Positions 6,199 to 12,874 of a stretch of 12,874 bases of DNA are shown here, in pieces (within the stretch, counting starts at the first letter, position 1; each line of letters opens with the position of its first letter). A model generated the notes under the pieces. That model did not search any database. It was given only the letters and a program-made list of their open reading frames with translations, and had not been told where the DNA came from. Made by a program: the position numbers and the translations under genes. This stretch comes from Fidelibacterota bacterium (GTDB taxonomy: Bacteria > Fidelibacterota > Fidelibacteria > Fidelibacterales > Fidelibacteraceae), in contig JAUXEL010000036.1 in the NCBI GenBank assembly GCA_030620575.1, forward strand, positions 1-12,874, in the 5' to 3' direction.

Positions 6199-6230
6199 GT
6201 TTAGAAGTTTAGAGGTTTAGGGGTTTAGGG
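6199..6230. repeat. Tandem octamer GTTTAGRR, four copies
   Basis: Four 8-bp units follow one another without gap: gtttagaa, gtttagag, gtttaggg, gtttaggg. The gradual change in the last two bases suggests stepwise divergence of slipped copies. Confidence 0.8.
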
Positions 6231-6242
6231 TATTTCTTTTCC

Positions 6243-6301
6243 TATCTTCTATCTTCTATCTTCATTCTTAATTGTCCATTATCAATTGTCCATTGTCCAT
6301 T
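6243..6301. repeat. Heptamer TATCTTC x3 followed by three copies of ATTGTCCATT
   Basis: TATCTTC is repeated at 6243-6249, 6250-6256 and 6257-6263. ATTGTCCATT then occurs at 6271-6280, 6285-6294 and 6292-6301, the last two overlapping. The final copy runs into the stop codon (6302-6300) of the hydrolase gene, so the repeat tract abuts the coding end exactly. Confidence 0.8.
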
Positions 6302-7547
6302 ATCTACAAATACCCTCTTCCCCGATTAATTCGGGACCGGGAAGTGTTTCTTTATCTGGTTTTGGAGGCAGTAACTCCCGGTAAACCGATCGTACATAAT
6401 TATCTAACCAGTTATAATATTCCTGAATTTCCTCAGGTTTCTGAGTAGCTTGAATAGCTTTTGCACGCCGGATAATTTCATCTTCCTTTTTCATCATTAT
6501 CTGCATGACACCGGTTTTTTTCCGGTTCTTTAGTTTCGCCACATCAATATAGTTTTCATGATCATCATGCTGTACCGGGAATAATTCTGCTTTGAGCGTC
6601 ATCGATGCTTCCGCCATAAAAGGAATACAGCCGTTTTCGGAGCTGATCACTTCGGGAAGTGCATCATGGGACGCGTAAAAAACGGGTGTTGCCATCGCAG
6701 TAAGCGGAAACCCCATAATGGGCCAAAGCATGGTTTTCTGCGGATCTTCCCCATGTTTAACACCCTGAATAACCAAAACGGAAGCACTCCAATAACGAAC
6801 GATATAATCCTGAAATGCCACCAAGATTTTATCATTTTTATTCCGTGGAAGCTTCATATTTCCAATATGTTCTTTCAGCACACCGTGATCCATGTTCCGC
6901 GTGGCTTCTTTAATGATAAATTCAACCGATAACGTATTTTGCTTTTCAAATAGACGATGGGTCGCTTCATAGCGGATATATCCCTGTCCCTTGCTTTCTC
7001 CGCCGGAGACAGAAAAATTGGTTCTGATCAAATAGCCGTTGGGTGCGGTTTCCGGGTCGTTAACATCATATTTTGTATAATCGTAATATCCCGTTTCAAA
7101 GTAAGCGGCGTTCCCCTGCGCATCAATTACACCGAAATTAGCGTCAATTCCCCACTTTCCGGATACATCCTTCAAAAGTTGTTCAAAATCATCCACACCG
7201 GCGCAGCGTTCCAATGCCAGGCGCATAAATAACCCTTCCTGATCATCTTCCAGGTCACAGGAAATACCTTCATTGATATTATAGGATGCGGTATTCATAA
7301 TACTGAAACCGGTCTCATTCATCCCCATCCATATTTCCTTGTTCGTAGTATCTATGGCATTCGCAACACCCATAAAATCATAGCCGGATTCAGAAACGAA
7401 CACTATTTTATTCTCCATGGATCCCGTGTCACGGTGTTTCCATAGGATAGGTCGTCCGTCTATAGTGGCAGATCCGCTAATAATGGCGGATGTACAGGCC
7501 AAAGCAATAGAGATCAAGCTGAGAATAATAACCGCTGCTTTTTTCAT
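6300..7547 (-). CDS. Exported N-terminal-cysteine Ntn-hydrolase (C45/choloylglycine-hydrolase-like)
   Basis: The 415-residue protein starts with a signal peptide (MKK, a hydrophobic stretch, then SIALA) ending directly before C18. The following CTSAIISGSATIDGRPILWK, then HRDT, resembles the start of Ntn-hydrolases whose N-terminal cysteine is the nucleophile (peptidase C45/acyltransferase, C69 and bile-salt-hydrolase-like groups). Other family-like blocks are GMNETGFSIMN, NFGVIDAQGNAAYFETG and IRTNFS. The likely role is amide or peptide hydrolysis outside the cytoplasm; the substrate is unknown. The sequence before C18 (ALA) is a poor lipobox, so cleavage by ordinary signal peptidase exposing the nucleophile is more likely than lipidation. 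The ATG at 7547 has AGGGA 5 nt upstream. It is the last gene of the block, 8 nt after the M29 aminopeptidase, which suggests a link to peptide use. Exact family assignment is tentative. Confidence 0.82.
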   Translation of the reverse strand: MKKAAVIILSLISIALACTSAIISGSATIDGRPILWKHRDTGSMENKIVFVSESGYDFMGVANAIDTTNKEIWMGMNETGFSIMNTASYNINEGISCDLEDDQEGLFMRLALERCAGVDDFEQLLKDVSGKWGIDANFGVIDAQGNAAYFETGYYDYTKYDVNDPETAPNGYLIRTNFSVSGGESKGQGYIRYEATHRLFEKQNTLSVEFIIKEATRNMDHGVLKEHIGNMKLPRNKNDKILVAFQDYIVRYWSASVLVIQGVKHGEDPQKTMLWPIMGFPLTAMATPVFYASHDALPEVISSENGCIPFMAEASMTLKAELFPVQHDDHENYIDVAKLKNRKKTGVMQIMMKKEDEIIRRAKAIQATQKPEEIQEYYNWLDNYVRSVYRELLPPKPDKETLPGPELIGEEGICR

Positions 7548-7555
7548 CCGTGTCC

Positions 7556-8674
7556 CTATTTTAAATTTTCAGGATTTAAGCCTTTCAGCGCGTCAAGGAC
7601 AAAAATACCGTCTTTACGGATCAGTACATCATCAAAATATATTTCTCCGCCGCCGCATTCAGGAGTCTGACGAAGCACAATATCCCAGTGAATAGCAGAA
7701 TGGTTACCGTTAGAAGCGTTATCATAAGAATTGCCCGGTGTAAAATGAATGGAACCGGCAATTTTTTCATCAAAAAGGATATCTTTCATGGGACGGTTAA
7801 TGTAAGGGTTCATACCAATAGCGAATTCACCTACATAACGGGCACCTTCGTCCGTATTGAATATTTCTTCTAAGCGTTCAGGGTTGTCGCCTTCGACACC
7901 CACAATTTTCCCGTTTTTAAATTCAAGTTTAATATGTTCAAATACGGTTCCCTGGTACAGGGTCGGTGTATTGTATTCAATTACTCCGTTTGCACTGTCT
8001 TTTACCGGAGCGGAAAAAACCTCTCCGTCGGGTATGTTCCGGAGTCCGCAACTTTGTTGGACAGGAATATCTTTAATGGAAAAGCGCAGATCGGTTACGC
8101 CGGGACCTTTCAAGTGAACCTTGTCGGTTTTTTCCATTAATGCGACCAGCGCGAGCTGTGCTTTAGCCATTCCGGGATAATCCATGGTACAAACATCAAA
8201 GTAAAATTCTTCAAATTCTTCGGTGCTCATGCCTGCCTGCTGTGCCATAGATGGAGTTGGCCAACGCAATACCACCCACTTGGTGTGCGGCACACGGATT
8301 GTCGAATGCACTTTATGGCTCCATTTTGTTTGAAAACGTTTCATATCATCTGCTGAAATATCGGATAATTCGGTAATATTTTTACTTCCCCGCACACCGA
8401 TATATGCCTGCATATTTTTCATACGAAAAGCCTCATAATCACCGCTGAAAATAATCTGTTCGTCCGTACTGTCCTTGTATAATTCCCGTTGGATCGTATT
8501 TGATTTGAGGGTTACAAAGGGATTGCCGCCACGTGCGCGGGTAGCACGAATTAACATTTTAACAAAGGATTCCGGAATGTCAATAGCTTCAATAAGGACA
8601 TTCTCCCCTTTTTGCACATCACAGGAATAATTGACCAAAAGGTCCGCTAATTTTTTTTCGCGTGGATCATACAT
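7556..8674 (-). CDS. M29-family aminopeptidase
   Basis: This 372-residue cytoplasmic metallo-aminopeptidase of the thermophilic aminopeptidase family (M29; AmpT/AmpS/PepS type) would remove N-terminal residues from peptides. The two-metal site can be read: Glu218 in IPDGEVF, Glu283 in YVGEFAIGMN, His310 and Tyr317 in GSIHFTPGNSY, and His329 and Asp331 in AIHWDIV. This is the family's ligand and catalytic set in the right order. The N-terminal half (LADLLVNYSCDVQKGENVLIEA) also matches. The length is somewhat below the roughly 400-410 residues usual for the family. The ATG at 8674 follows AGGAG with a 9-nt spacer and overlaps the end of the DUF523 gene by 8 nt (ATGTATGA), so translation is probably coupled. 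There is no signal peptide. The following gene encodes an exported hydrolase. Confidence 0.94.
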   Translation of the reverse strand: MYDPREKKLADLLVNYSCDVQKGENVLIEAIDIPESFVKMLIRATRARGGNPFVTLKSNTIQRELYKDSTDEQIIFSGDYEAFRMKNMQAYIGVRGSKNITELSDISADDMKRFQTKWSHKVHSTIRVPHTKWVVLRWPTPSMAQQAGMSTEEFEEFYFDVCTMDYPGMAKAQLALVALMEKTDKVHLKGPGVTDLRFSIKDIPVQQSCGLRNIPDGEVFSAPVKDSANGVIEYNTPTLYQGTVFEHIKLEFKNGKIVGVEGDNPERLEEIFNTDEGARYVGEFAIGMNPYINRPMKDILFDEKIAGSIHFTPGNSYDNASNGNHSAIHWDIVLRQTPECGGGEIYFDDVLIRKDGIFVLDALKGLNPENLK

Positions 8675-9134
8675 GTAAATTCTCTCCTATTAAATTTTCA
8701 ATTTCTGTTTCATTATACACTTTTATCTGATGTTTTTCAAATAATTTCACTGTTATCCCCTTCCCGGGTATCAGAATATTCTTAAAATTGCCGTCATAGA
8801 CCTCCTTATTTCCGCAGGAGGGAGAACCTGCTTTCATCAAGGCACAGCGGCAATGATTTATTTCAGCAATACGGTATGCGGCTTCTGCTCCGGCATTAAA
8901 ACGATCGCTTACATCCTTTCCCTTTGCATTGATAATGCGTCCATCAAGCTGAATTTCAGCGGGAATACGGGGCGTTGGCAGGGTTCCGAGCTGTTCCGGA
9001 CATACCGGAATAAGAATGAATTTTTCTGCTAATTTTTTACTGTTTTTTTTTGATAATGCATTATGCTTCCCGTCATAACGGCAAGGAATGCCGAGTAAGC
9101 AGGATGAAATAATCAGAGTTTGTTTTTGATCCAT
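8667..9134 (-). CDS. DUF523 / TudS-family protein (putative thiouracil desulfidase-like)
   Basis: This 155-residue cytoplasmic protein has the DUF523 signature: SSCLLGIPCRYDG (residues 10-22), PVCPEQLGTLPTPRIPAEI (43-61), a DVSDRFNAGA segment and MKAGSPSCG (100-108). The cysteines at 12, 18, 45 and 107 fall in these blocks. Characterised DUF523 members (TudS) use three cysteines to hold a [4Fe-4S] cluster and remove sulfur from 2-thiouracil. That is known for the family and only inferred here. The start is placed at ATG 9134, which gives the usual short lead before the first cysteine motif. A TTG at 9152, directly abutting the stop of the debranching enzyme gene, is possible but has no ribosome site; the ATG has only a weak GGA. 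The gene lies within a tight operon close to a purine nucleoside phosphorylase, consistent with nucleobase salvage. Confidence 0.88.
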   Translation of the reverse strand: MDQKQTLIISSCLLGIPCRYDGKHNALSKKNSKKLAEKFILIPVCPEQLGTLPTPRIPAEIQLDGRIINAKGKDVSDRFNAGAEAAYRIAEINHCRCALMKAGSPSCGNKEVYDGNFKNILIPGKGITVKLFEKHQIKVYNETEIENLIGENLHV

Positions 9135-9152
9135 AAATATTCCGTATATCAA

Positions 9153-11057
9153 TTATTTTTTCTTTATCAGCAAGCGTACAGATTGTGCTTCAAGAATTAT
9201 CGTTCCGGAATTTAGTTTTTCCCGGGATTTACAGGAAGCATATTCCATGGTCGCATGCACATCCCATTTACTTTCAGGCAGAGAAAACTTAACTGTTTTA
9301 TCAGCAGAGGTATTGACAAGTACCACACAATGACGTAAAGGAGAATTCACATAATAGCCAAGGCCAAATTCTGAACCTTTTGCATGCAGGGTATAAATAT
9401 CTTTCCGTTCTGCCGCGCGCAGTTCGGGAAATGTTTTTCGCAAACAAAGCAGCTGCCGGTAATAATTGTAAAGTGAACGATTTGTTTCTACATCCTGAAA
9501 ATTCATATAATTTGTTTCATTATCCTTCGCATAGGAATCATGGTCTAATTCACCCACATGCGGTTCCATGATATCGTGTACCGGCACAATAACTTTTGAA
9601 CGCGCATATTCCTGACCTGCATGTATCATCATGATTCCCTGTGAACAGGCTAAAATGAAGGCGGCCAAACGATGGTATTTTTCTTCTTCTTTAGATAATT
9701 TCACATGAATGTCATGCTCAGGAATAACGGTTTTTCCCGGTTCCCGGACCGCGATACGAATAAAATCACCCAAAGTATATCCATCATGTGATTCAAGATA
9801 GTTCAATGTGTATTTTGAATTTTTGACCAATCCGCCGTCCTGCTGCAGAGAGCCGGTCAGCAGTTTTAAAAAATTATCAGGATGTAGATCATTATCCCAG
9901 CGACCAAAAATATATCCCCTGCGGTCAGTAGGATTTTCTCCTTTAACACCGTTCCGGAACACATCATTCCATATTCCCCAACCCATATCACTCATCTGCT
10001 GCGGAAAATATCGTTTTCCCCATGGTTCGCCGATAATAATAGCATGAGAATTTATTTTACGCGCGGTTTTTATTACCGCGTTCAAGGTTTTATCATCTAA
10101 CACACCGGCCAAATCAAAGCGAAAGCCGTCAATATGAAATTCTTTCATCCAGTATTCGACACTGTTTACAATAAGCTGCCGCATGACCGGGGATTCACTG
10201 CGGGTATCATTACCGCAACCGCTGGTATTATCATGAGGAAGTATATACTGATCTTCCGCGATAGTACGCAGGGGATTTTGGTTGTACTGGCTAATGTGGT
10301 TGAACACCACATCCATGATAACGGATATCCCGGCATCGTGCAGTGCTTTGATTAAAAATTTAAGCTCCTCGATCTCTGCTCCGCGCGGGTCACACCAGGT
10401 ATTTTTTGTTCTTTGACCTTTTTCGGAATAGGTATTTTCCGGAGCAAAGAAAAATGAGGTCATATAGCCCCAATAATTGTACGCGTAGGGATTCCAATAA
10501 TTAAACACCTCTCCGGCTTTTTCCTGAAAGGGCGGCTCGACATTGGCATATTTCATCAGAGGCATAAATTCCACTGCGTTTATCCCGAGATCAAGCAGAT
10601 AATCGATTTTATCCTTTACTCCCGTATAGGTTCCGGGGAAAGGTGTATTTGCAGAGGGATGTGCCGTCAGATTACGGATATGGCATTCATACATCACGAT
10701 ATCCCGGGGATCCTTTGGTGTTGTGAAGGTATCATTTCCCCAATCAAAATGACTGTGATGAATATAGGTTTTCGCTTCCTGATTAAAATCGTTAAAATTT
10801 GATATTGAATACGAATACGGATCAGGAATAAAGTTTTTTTTATCGTCGATCATATATGCATAATACATGCCATAGAAGGTTTTCATATCGGAATATTCCC
10901 AATATCCGCCGCCAATAGCCCGCATGGGAACAATTTCTTTGGGGATTTCATCTTCACAGTGGTCAAAAAATACGAGACGTACAATTTTTGCGTAAGGTGC
11001 ATATATGGTAAAATATGTGCGGCTTGCGATGCGTTGACATCCAAGTGGATGTTTCAT
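9153..11057 (-). CDS. GH13 glycogen-debranching / isoamylase-pullulanase-type enzyme
   Basis: This 634-residue cytoplasmic glucan hydrolase has an N-terminal CBM48-like beta-sandwich (about 1-105, with FTIYAPYAKIVRLVFFD) and a catalytic (beta/alpha)8 domain. The four GH13 regions are clear: DVVFNH (249-254), GFRFDLAG (311-318, nucleophile Asp315), GEPWG (343-347, acid/base Glu344) and ESHDG (422-426, Asp425). The NYWGYMTSFFFAPE block (194-207) is typical of debranching enzymes (isoamylase, GlgX, type I pullulanase), so it probably cleaves alpha-1,6 branches of glycogen or imported dextrins. The C-terminal part ends in a beta-domain. No signal peptide is seen. The ATG lies 3 nt after the phosphorylase stop; GGAG inside the end of that gene, 11 nt upstream, serves as the ribosome site. 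I cannot tell GlgX from pullulanase function by sequence alone. Confidence 0.92.
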   Translation of the reverse strand: MKHPLGCQRIASRTYFTIYAPYAKIVRLVFFDHCEDEIPKEIVPMRAIGGGYWEYSDMKTFYGMYYAYMIDDKKNFIPDPYSYSISNFNDFNQEAKTYIHHSHFDWGNDTFTTPKDPRDIVMYECHIRNLTAHPSANTPFPGTYTGVKDKIDYLLDLGINAVEFMPLMKYANVEPPFQEKAGEVFNYWNPYAYNYWGYMTSFFFAPENTYSEKGQRTKNTWCDPRGAEIEELKFLIKALHDAGISVIMDVVFNHISQYNQNPLRTIAEDQYILPHDNTSGCGNDTRSESPVMRQLIVNSVEYWMKEFHIDGFRFDLAGVLDDKTLNAVIKTARKINSHAIIIGEPWGKRYFPQQMSDMGWGIWNDVFRNGVKGENPTDRRGYIFGRWDNDLHPDNFLKLLTGSLQQDGGLVKNSKYTLNYLESHDGYTLGDFIRIAVREPGKTVIPEHDIHVKLSKEEEKYHRLAAFILACSQGIMMIHAGQEYARSKVIVPVHDIMEPHVGELDHDSYAKDNETNYMNFQDVETNRSLYNYYRQLLCLRKTFPELRAAERKDIYTLHAKGSEFGLGYYVNSPLRHCVVLVNTSADKTVKFSLPESKWDVHATMEYASCKSREKLNSGTIILEAQSVRLLIKKK

Positions 11058-11060
11058 GTA

Positions 11061-11837
11061 TTATGCGTCTCCGATATATTTGCAAAGGGTTAAAATATAG
11101 TGAGTAAAATCATGCTTGACACGCTGCGCTGTTTCATTCACTTCTTCATGGGTCAAAGGTTGTGAGGCAATGCCCGCTGCCCAGTTTGTCGCACAAGAAA
11201 AAGGATAGACCTGCATACCATGCTCCCGTGCCCACATAATTTCGGGCATAGTGGACATTCCGACCAAATCTCCTCCCAGTGAACGGAAATAATGAATTTC
11301 AGCCGGGGTCTCATAGGAAGGTCCGGTGGTCCAGACATATACACCCTCGCCCAGGGCAATTCCTGAAGCTTTAGATGCTTTCAATGCGGCCTTATGCTCA
11401 TTCTCTGTTAAAACAGCCGTATGGGGCTGCATTTTTCCGGTTTGCTTTGTCATATCAATACAATTACGGATCAATAAAATATCTCCGGGAGTATGATCCG
11501 GGTTTATTAATCCTGCCGCATTGGTGATAATAACATGTTTTATTTCCAACGCGTAAAAGATCTTTACAATAGAAAGTACTTCTTCCAGTTCGTACCCCTC
11601 ATAAAAGTGAAAGCGTCCTTTTGCCGCAAGAATTTGAATATCATTGATCTTTCCCAGAACAAATTCTCCCTCATGCCCGGGTACAGTTGATTGTGGAAAA
11701 TCCGGAATATCTGCGTAGGAAAGTTTTTTTTGAATATCAATGGAATCCAGTAAGTTATTTAATCCGCTGCCCAATACAATACCAATGGCAGGATTCGCGT
11801 CGCGGAAATGATCTTTAAGAGCTTCAATTTGTGTCAT
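11061..11837 (-). CDS. Purine nucleoside phosphorylase (trimeric PNP/MTAP family), divergent central segment
   Basis: This 258-residue enzyme of the trimeric purine nucleoside phosphorylase family would split purine nucleosides with phosphate into base and ribose-1-phosphate. Visible motifs are VLGSGLN (21-27, phosphate-binding Ser24), PGHEG (53-57), GRFHFYEGY (74-82), ITNAAGL (104-110), WTTGPSYETPAEI (169-181, base-binding Glu176), GMSTMPE (193-199) and CATNWAAG (215-222), where Asn218 sits at the position usually linked to 6-oxopurine preference. The usual DHINL...NPL segment after the phosphate motifs is replaced by NCIDMTKQTGKMQPHT (125-140), and the protein is shorter than the common 270-290 residues. 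Substrate range may therefore differ. The ATG at 11837 has only a weak AGAGAA upstream. It lies 36 nt after hisS and 3 nt before the debranching enzyme gene, so it is co-transcribed. Confidence 0.9.
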   Translation of the reverse strand: MTQIEALKDHFRDANPAIGIVLGSGLNNLLDSIDIQKKLSYADIPDFPQSTVPGHEGEFVLGKINDIQILAAKGRFHFYEGYELEEVLSIVKIFYALEIKHVIITNAAGLINPDHTPGDILLIRNCIDMTKQTGKMQPHTAVLTENEHKAALKASKASGIALGEGVYVWTTGPSYETPAEIHYFRSLGGDLVGMSTMPEIMWAREHGMQVYPFSCATNWAAGIASQPLTHEEVNETAQRVKHDFTHYILTLCKYIGDA

Positions 11838-11873
11838 ATATTCTCTGATTATTTTATTATCAACATTTTACAA

Positions 11874-12874
11874 TTATAATACTGTCTCAATTTTATCCCA
11901 TGTCATATCAATCTTTTTATTTTCATTCATATTTTTCAGCTGCATGGTTTGGCTTTCAAGTTCATGATCACCAATTACCGCGACCCAGCGGGCCTGCTGA
12001 CGGTTAGCATCACGCATCATGGCTTTAACACTGCGGCGAAGTAATTCGACATAGATGGAAAAACCCTTTTCTCTCAACCGCTGCGCCAGAGGTAAGACAG
12101 CTTCTAAAGAGGGCGTATTCATGGGAGCAATATATAGATCTACAGTACTGAACTCATCCTCAAAAAGTGATTCAGCATCCATAGCGATAAGTAAGCGCTC
12201 CATACCGGCAGCAAATCCCACAGCAGGTGTATCCGGACCGTCCAGATCACGGATAAGATCATCATAGCGTCCGCCACCGCAAAGTGCATCCTGAGCACCC
12301 AGTGCGGTTCCTTTTATTTCGAAAGTTGTACGGGTGTAATAATCCAATCCCCGAACCATGGCAGGATCGACAATATAGGTGATCCCGCTCGCATCAAGCA
12401 GCAATTTTACCTGCTCAAAATGGTCCGCGTCCTCTTCTGAAAGATGATCTAATATTGAAGGCGCATATTTCTGCATTACTGTAGCACACTGCGGACTTTT
12501 ACAATCAAACAGACGCAGTATATTCCCGTCGATACGTTCCTGACAGCTTTGGCACAGATTATTTATATGCGGTTTGAGATCATTCCGTAATATTTTCATA
12601 TATTCTTTTCGTGAATCTATGCTGCCGATAGAGTTGATATAAAGTTTCCAATTTTTAAGTCCGAGTTTCCGGTATATACTGCAAGTTACATCAATTACCT
12701 CCGCGTCCGATTCCGGATGAGGAGAACCTATAAGTTCTATACCAAACTGATGGAACTGACGCTGACGCCCGGCCTGCGGCCGTTCCTGCCGGAACAGGGG
12801 TCCCAGATACCATAATTTATGCAAGGGCGATTCCTGGTTGTAATGATGCTGAATATAGGATCGTACAACCGAGG
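11874..12874 (-). CDS. hisS: Histidyl-tRNA synthetase (C-terminal part; N-terminus beyond window edge)
   Basis: The frame is open from the right edge (first full codon at 12872) to the TAA at 11876-11874, giving 332 residues. It charges tRNA-His with histidine. Class II motif 2 is seen in LGPLFRQERPQ and RQFHQFGIE. The histidine-specific signatures are RGLDYYTRTTFE and CGGGRYDDLI, and motif 3 is GFAAGMERL. The C-terminal anticodon-binding domain follows from VDLYIAPMN onward. Upstream of motif 2 the frame reads SVVRSYIQHHY, the expected preceding helix, so the TTG at 12824 is an internal leucine codon and not a start. About 80-90 N-terminal residues, including motif 1, should lie outside the window. 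It is the first visible gene of the six-gene block; its promoter is not in the window. The insertion region around DCKSPQC contains paired cysteines, as in other bacterial enzymes of this family. Confidence 0.96.
   Translation of the reverse strand, partial: SVVRSYIQHHYNQESPLHKLWYLGPLFRQERPQAGRQRQFHQFGIELIGSPHPESDAEVIDVTCSIYRKLGLKNWKLYINSIGSIDSRKEYMKILRNDLKPHINNLCQSCQERIDGNILRLFDCKSPQCATVMQKYAPSILDHLSEEDADHFEQVKLLLDASGITYIVDPAMVRGLDYYTRTTFEIKGTALGAQDALCGGGRYDDLIRDLDGPDTPAVGFAAGMERLLIAMDAESLFEDEFSTVDLYIAPMNTPSLEAVLPLAQRLREKGFSIYVELLRRSVKAMMRDANRQQARWVAVIGDHELESQTMQLKNMNENKKIDMTWDKIETVL

Larger units (their letters stand above)
5820..6299. repeat. Gene-free mosaic of short repeats and palindromes between convergent genes
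   Basis: This 480-bp stretch separates the ends of the plus-strand transporter and the minus-strand hydrolase gene. It is built from short tandem repeats (8-bp units at 5835-5856 and 6199-6230; 7-bp units at 6013-6033 and 6243-6263), a 21-bp direct repeat, a 16-bp perfect palindrome, a small hairpin and three copies of ATTGTCCATT. Short open frames cross it on both strands, but they are made of these repeats and have no ribosome sites. Similar phrases recur in intergenic DNA of many uncultured bacteria in my recollection; this was not checked. No terminator with a T-tract was found for either neighbour. Confidence 0.75.

Noticed and set aside
5644..6220. Overlapping open frames on both strands across the end of the transporter gene and the intergenic mosaic
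   Set aside because: They lack ribosome sites, overlap one another and are made largely of repeat-derived, low-complexity sequence.
6199..6230. Telomere-like TTTAGGG pattern
   Set aside because: Only two of the four octamers read GTTTAGGG and the unit is 8 bp with drift in the last bases; it is an ordinary short tandem repeat in bacterial DNA.
5820..6299. Possible CRISPR array
   Set aside because: Repeat units are only 7-10 bp and contiguous, or a single 21-bp pair; there is no regular repeat-spacer pattern and no cas gene.
12825..12874. hisS starting at the TTG at 12824
   Set aside because: The frame continues upstream with SVVRSYIQHHY, which matches the region before motif 2, so the gene is cut by the window and the TTG is an internal leucine.

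Overview
The window looks like chromosomal DNA of a Gram-negative, moderately AT-rich bacterium. It carries a lipoprotein with a lipobox, AGGAG-type ribosome binding sites, TTGAAA/TATACT-type promoters, an EF-G-like second translocase gene, and an intergenic mosaic of short repeats of a kind I associate with uncultured, metagenome-derived lineages. An FCB-type lineage (Bacteroidota, Marinimicrobia or Cloacimonadota relatives) is my guess only; the phylum cannot be fixed from this window.

Layout. (1) Positions 1-102 hold the first 34 codons of a minus-strand Bro-N/antirepressor-like gene that runs off the left edge. (2) Positions 409-1029 (minus) encode a secreted lipoprotein of unknown function. 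It has its own strong promoter at 1123-1151 and a hairpin terminator. A near-copy of that hairpin lies after the next gene, so the lipoprotein unit sits between two related hairpins. (3) Positions 1274-4857 (minus) are a two-gene operon: an AMP-binding (acyl-CoA synthetase-like) enzyme followed 26 nt later by an EF-G-like GTPase. The synthetase has a good Shine-Dalgarno placed before an ATC codon rather than ATG/GTG/TTG. (4) Positions 4968-5819 (plus) encode an EamA/DMT transporter, divergent from that operon. (5) Positions 5820-6299, between convergent genes, have no gene but many short tandem repeats, palindromes and a 21-bp direct repeat. (6) Positions 6300-12874 (minus) are a tightly packed six-gene block, transcribed as hisS (cut by the right edge), purine nucleoside phosphorylase, GH13 debranching enzyme, DUF523/TudS-family protein, M29 aminopeptidase and an exported Ntn-hydrolase. 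Gaps in this block run from 36 nt down to an 8-nt overlap.

How the genes may work together. The six-gene block mixes translation (hisS) with salvage and catabolism: phosphorolysis of nucleosides, hydrolysis of branched glucan, possible desulfuration of thio-bases, peptide trimming and extracytoplasmic amide hydrolysis. The shared theme is recovery of building blocks, which is an inference from gene order. The window contains no defence system, CRISPR array, complete mobile element or RNA gene that I can recognise. The most unusual points are the ATC start, the altered guanine-recognition motif in the EF-G paralog, the altered central segment of the phosphorylase, and the repeat structures around the lipoprotein gene and at 5820-6299.
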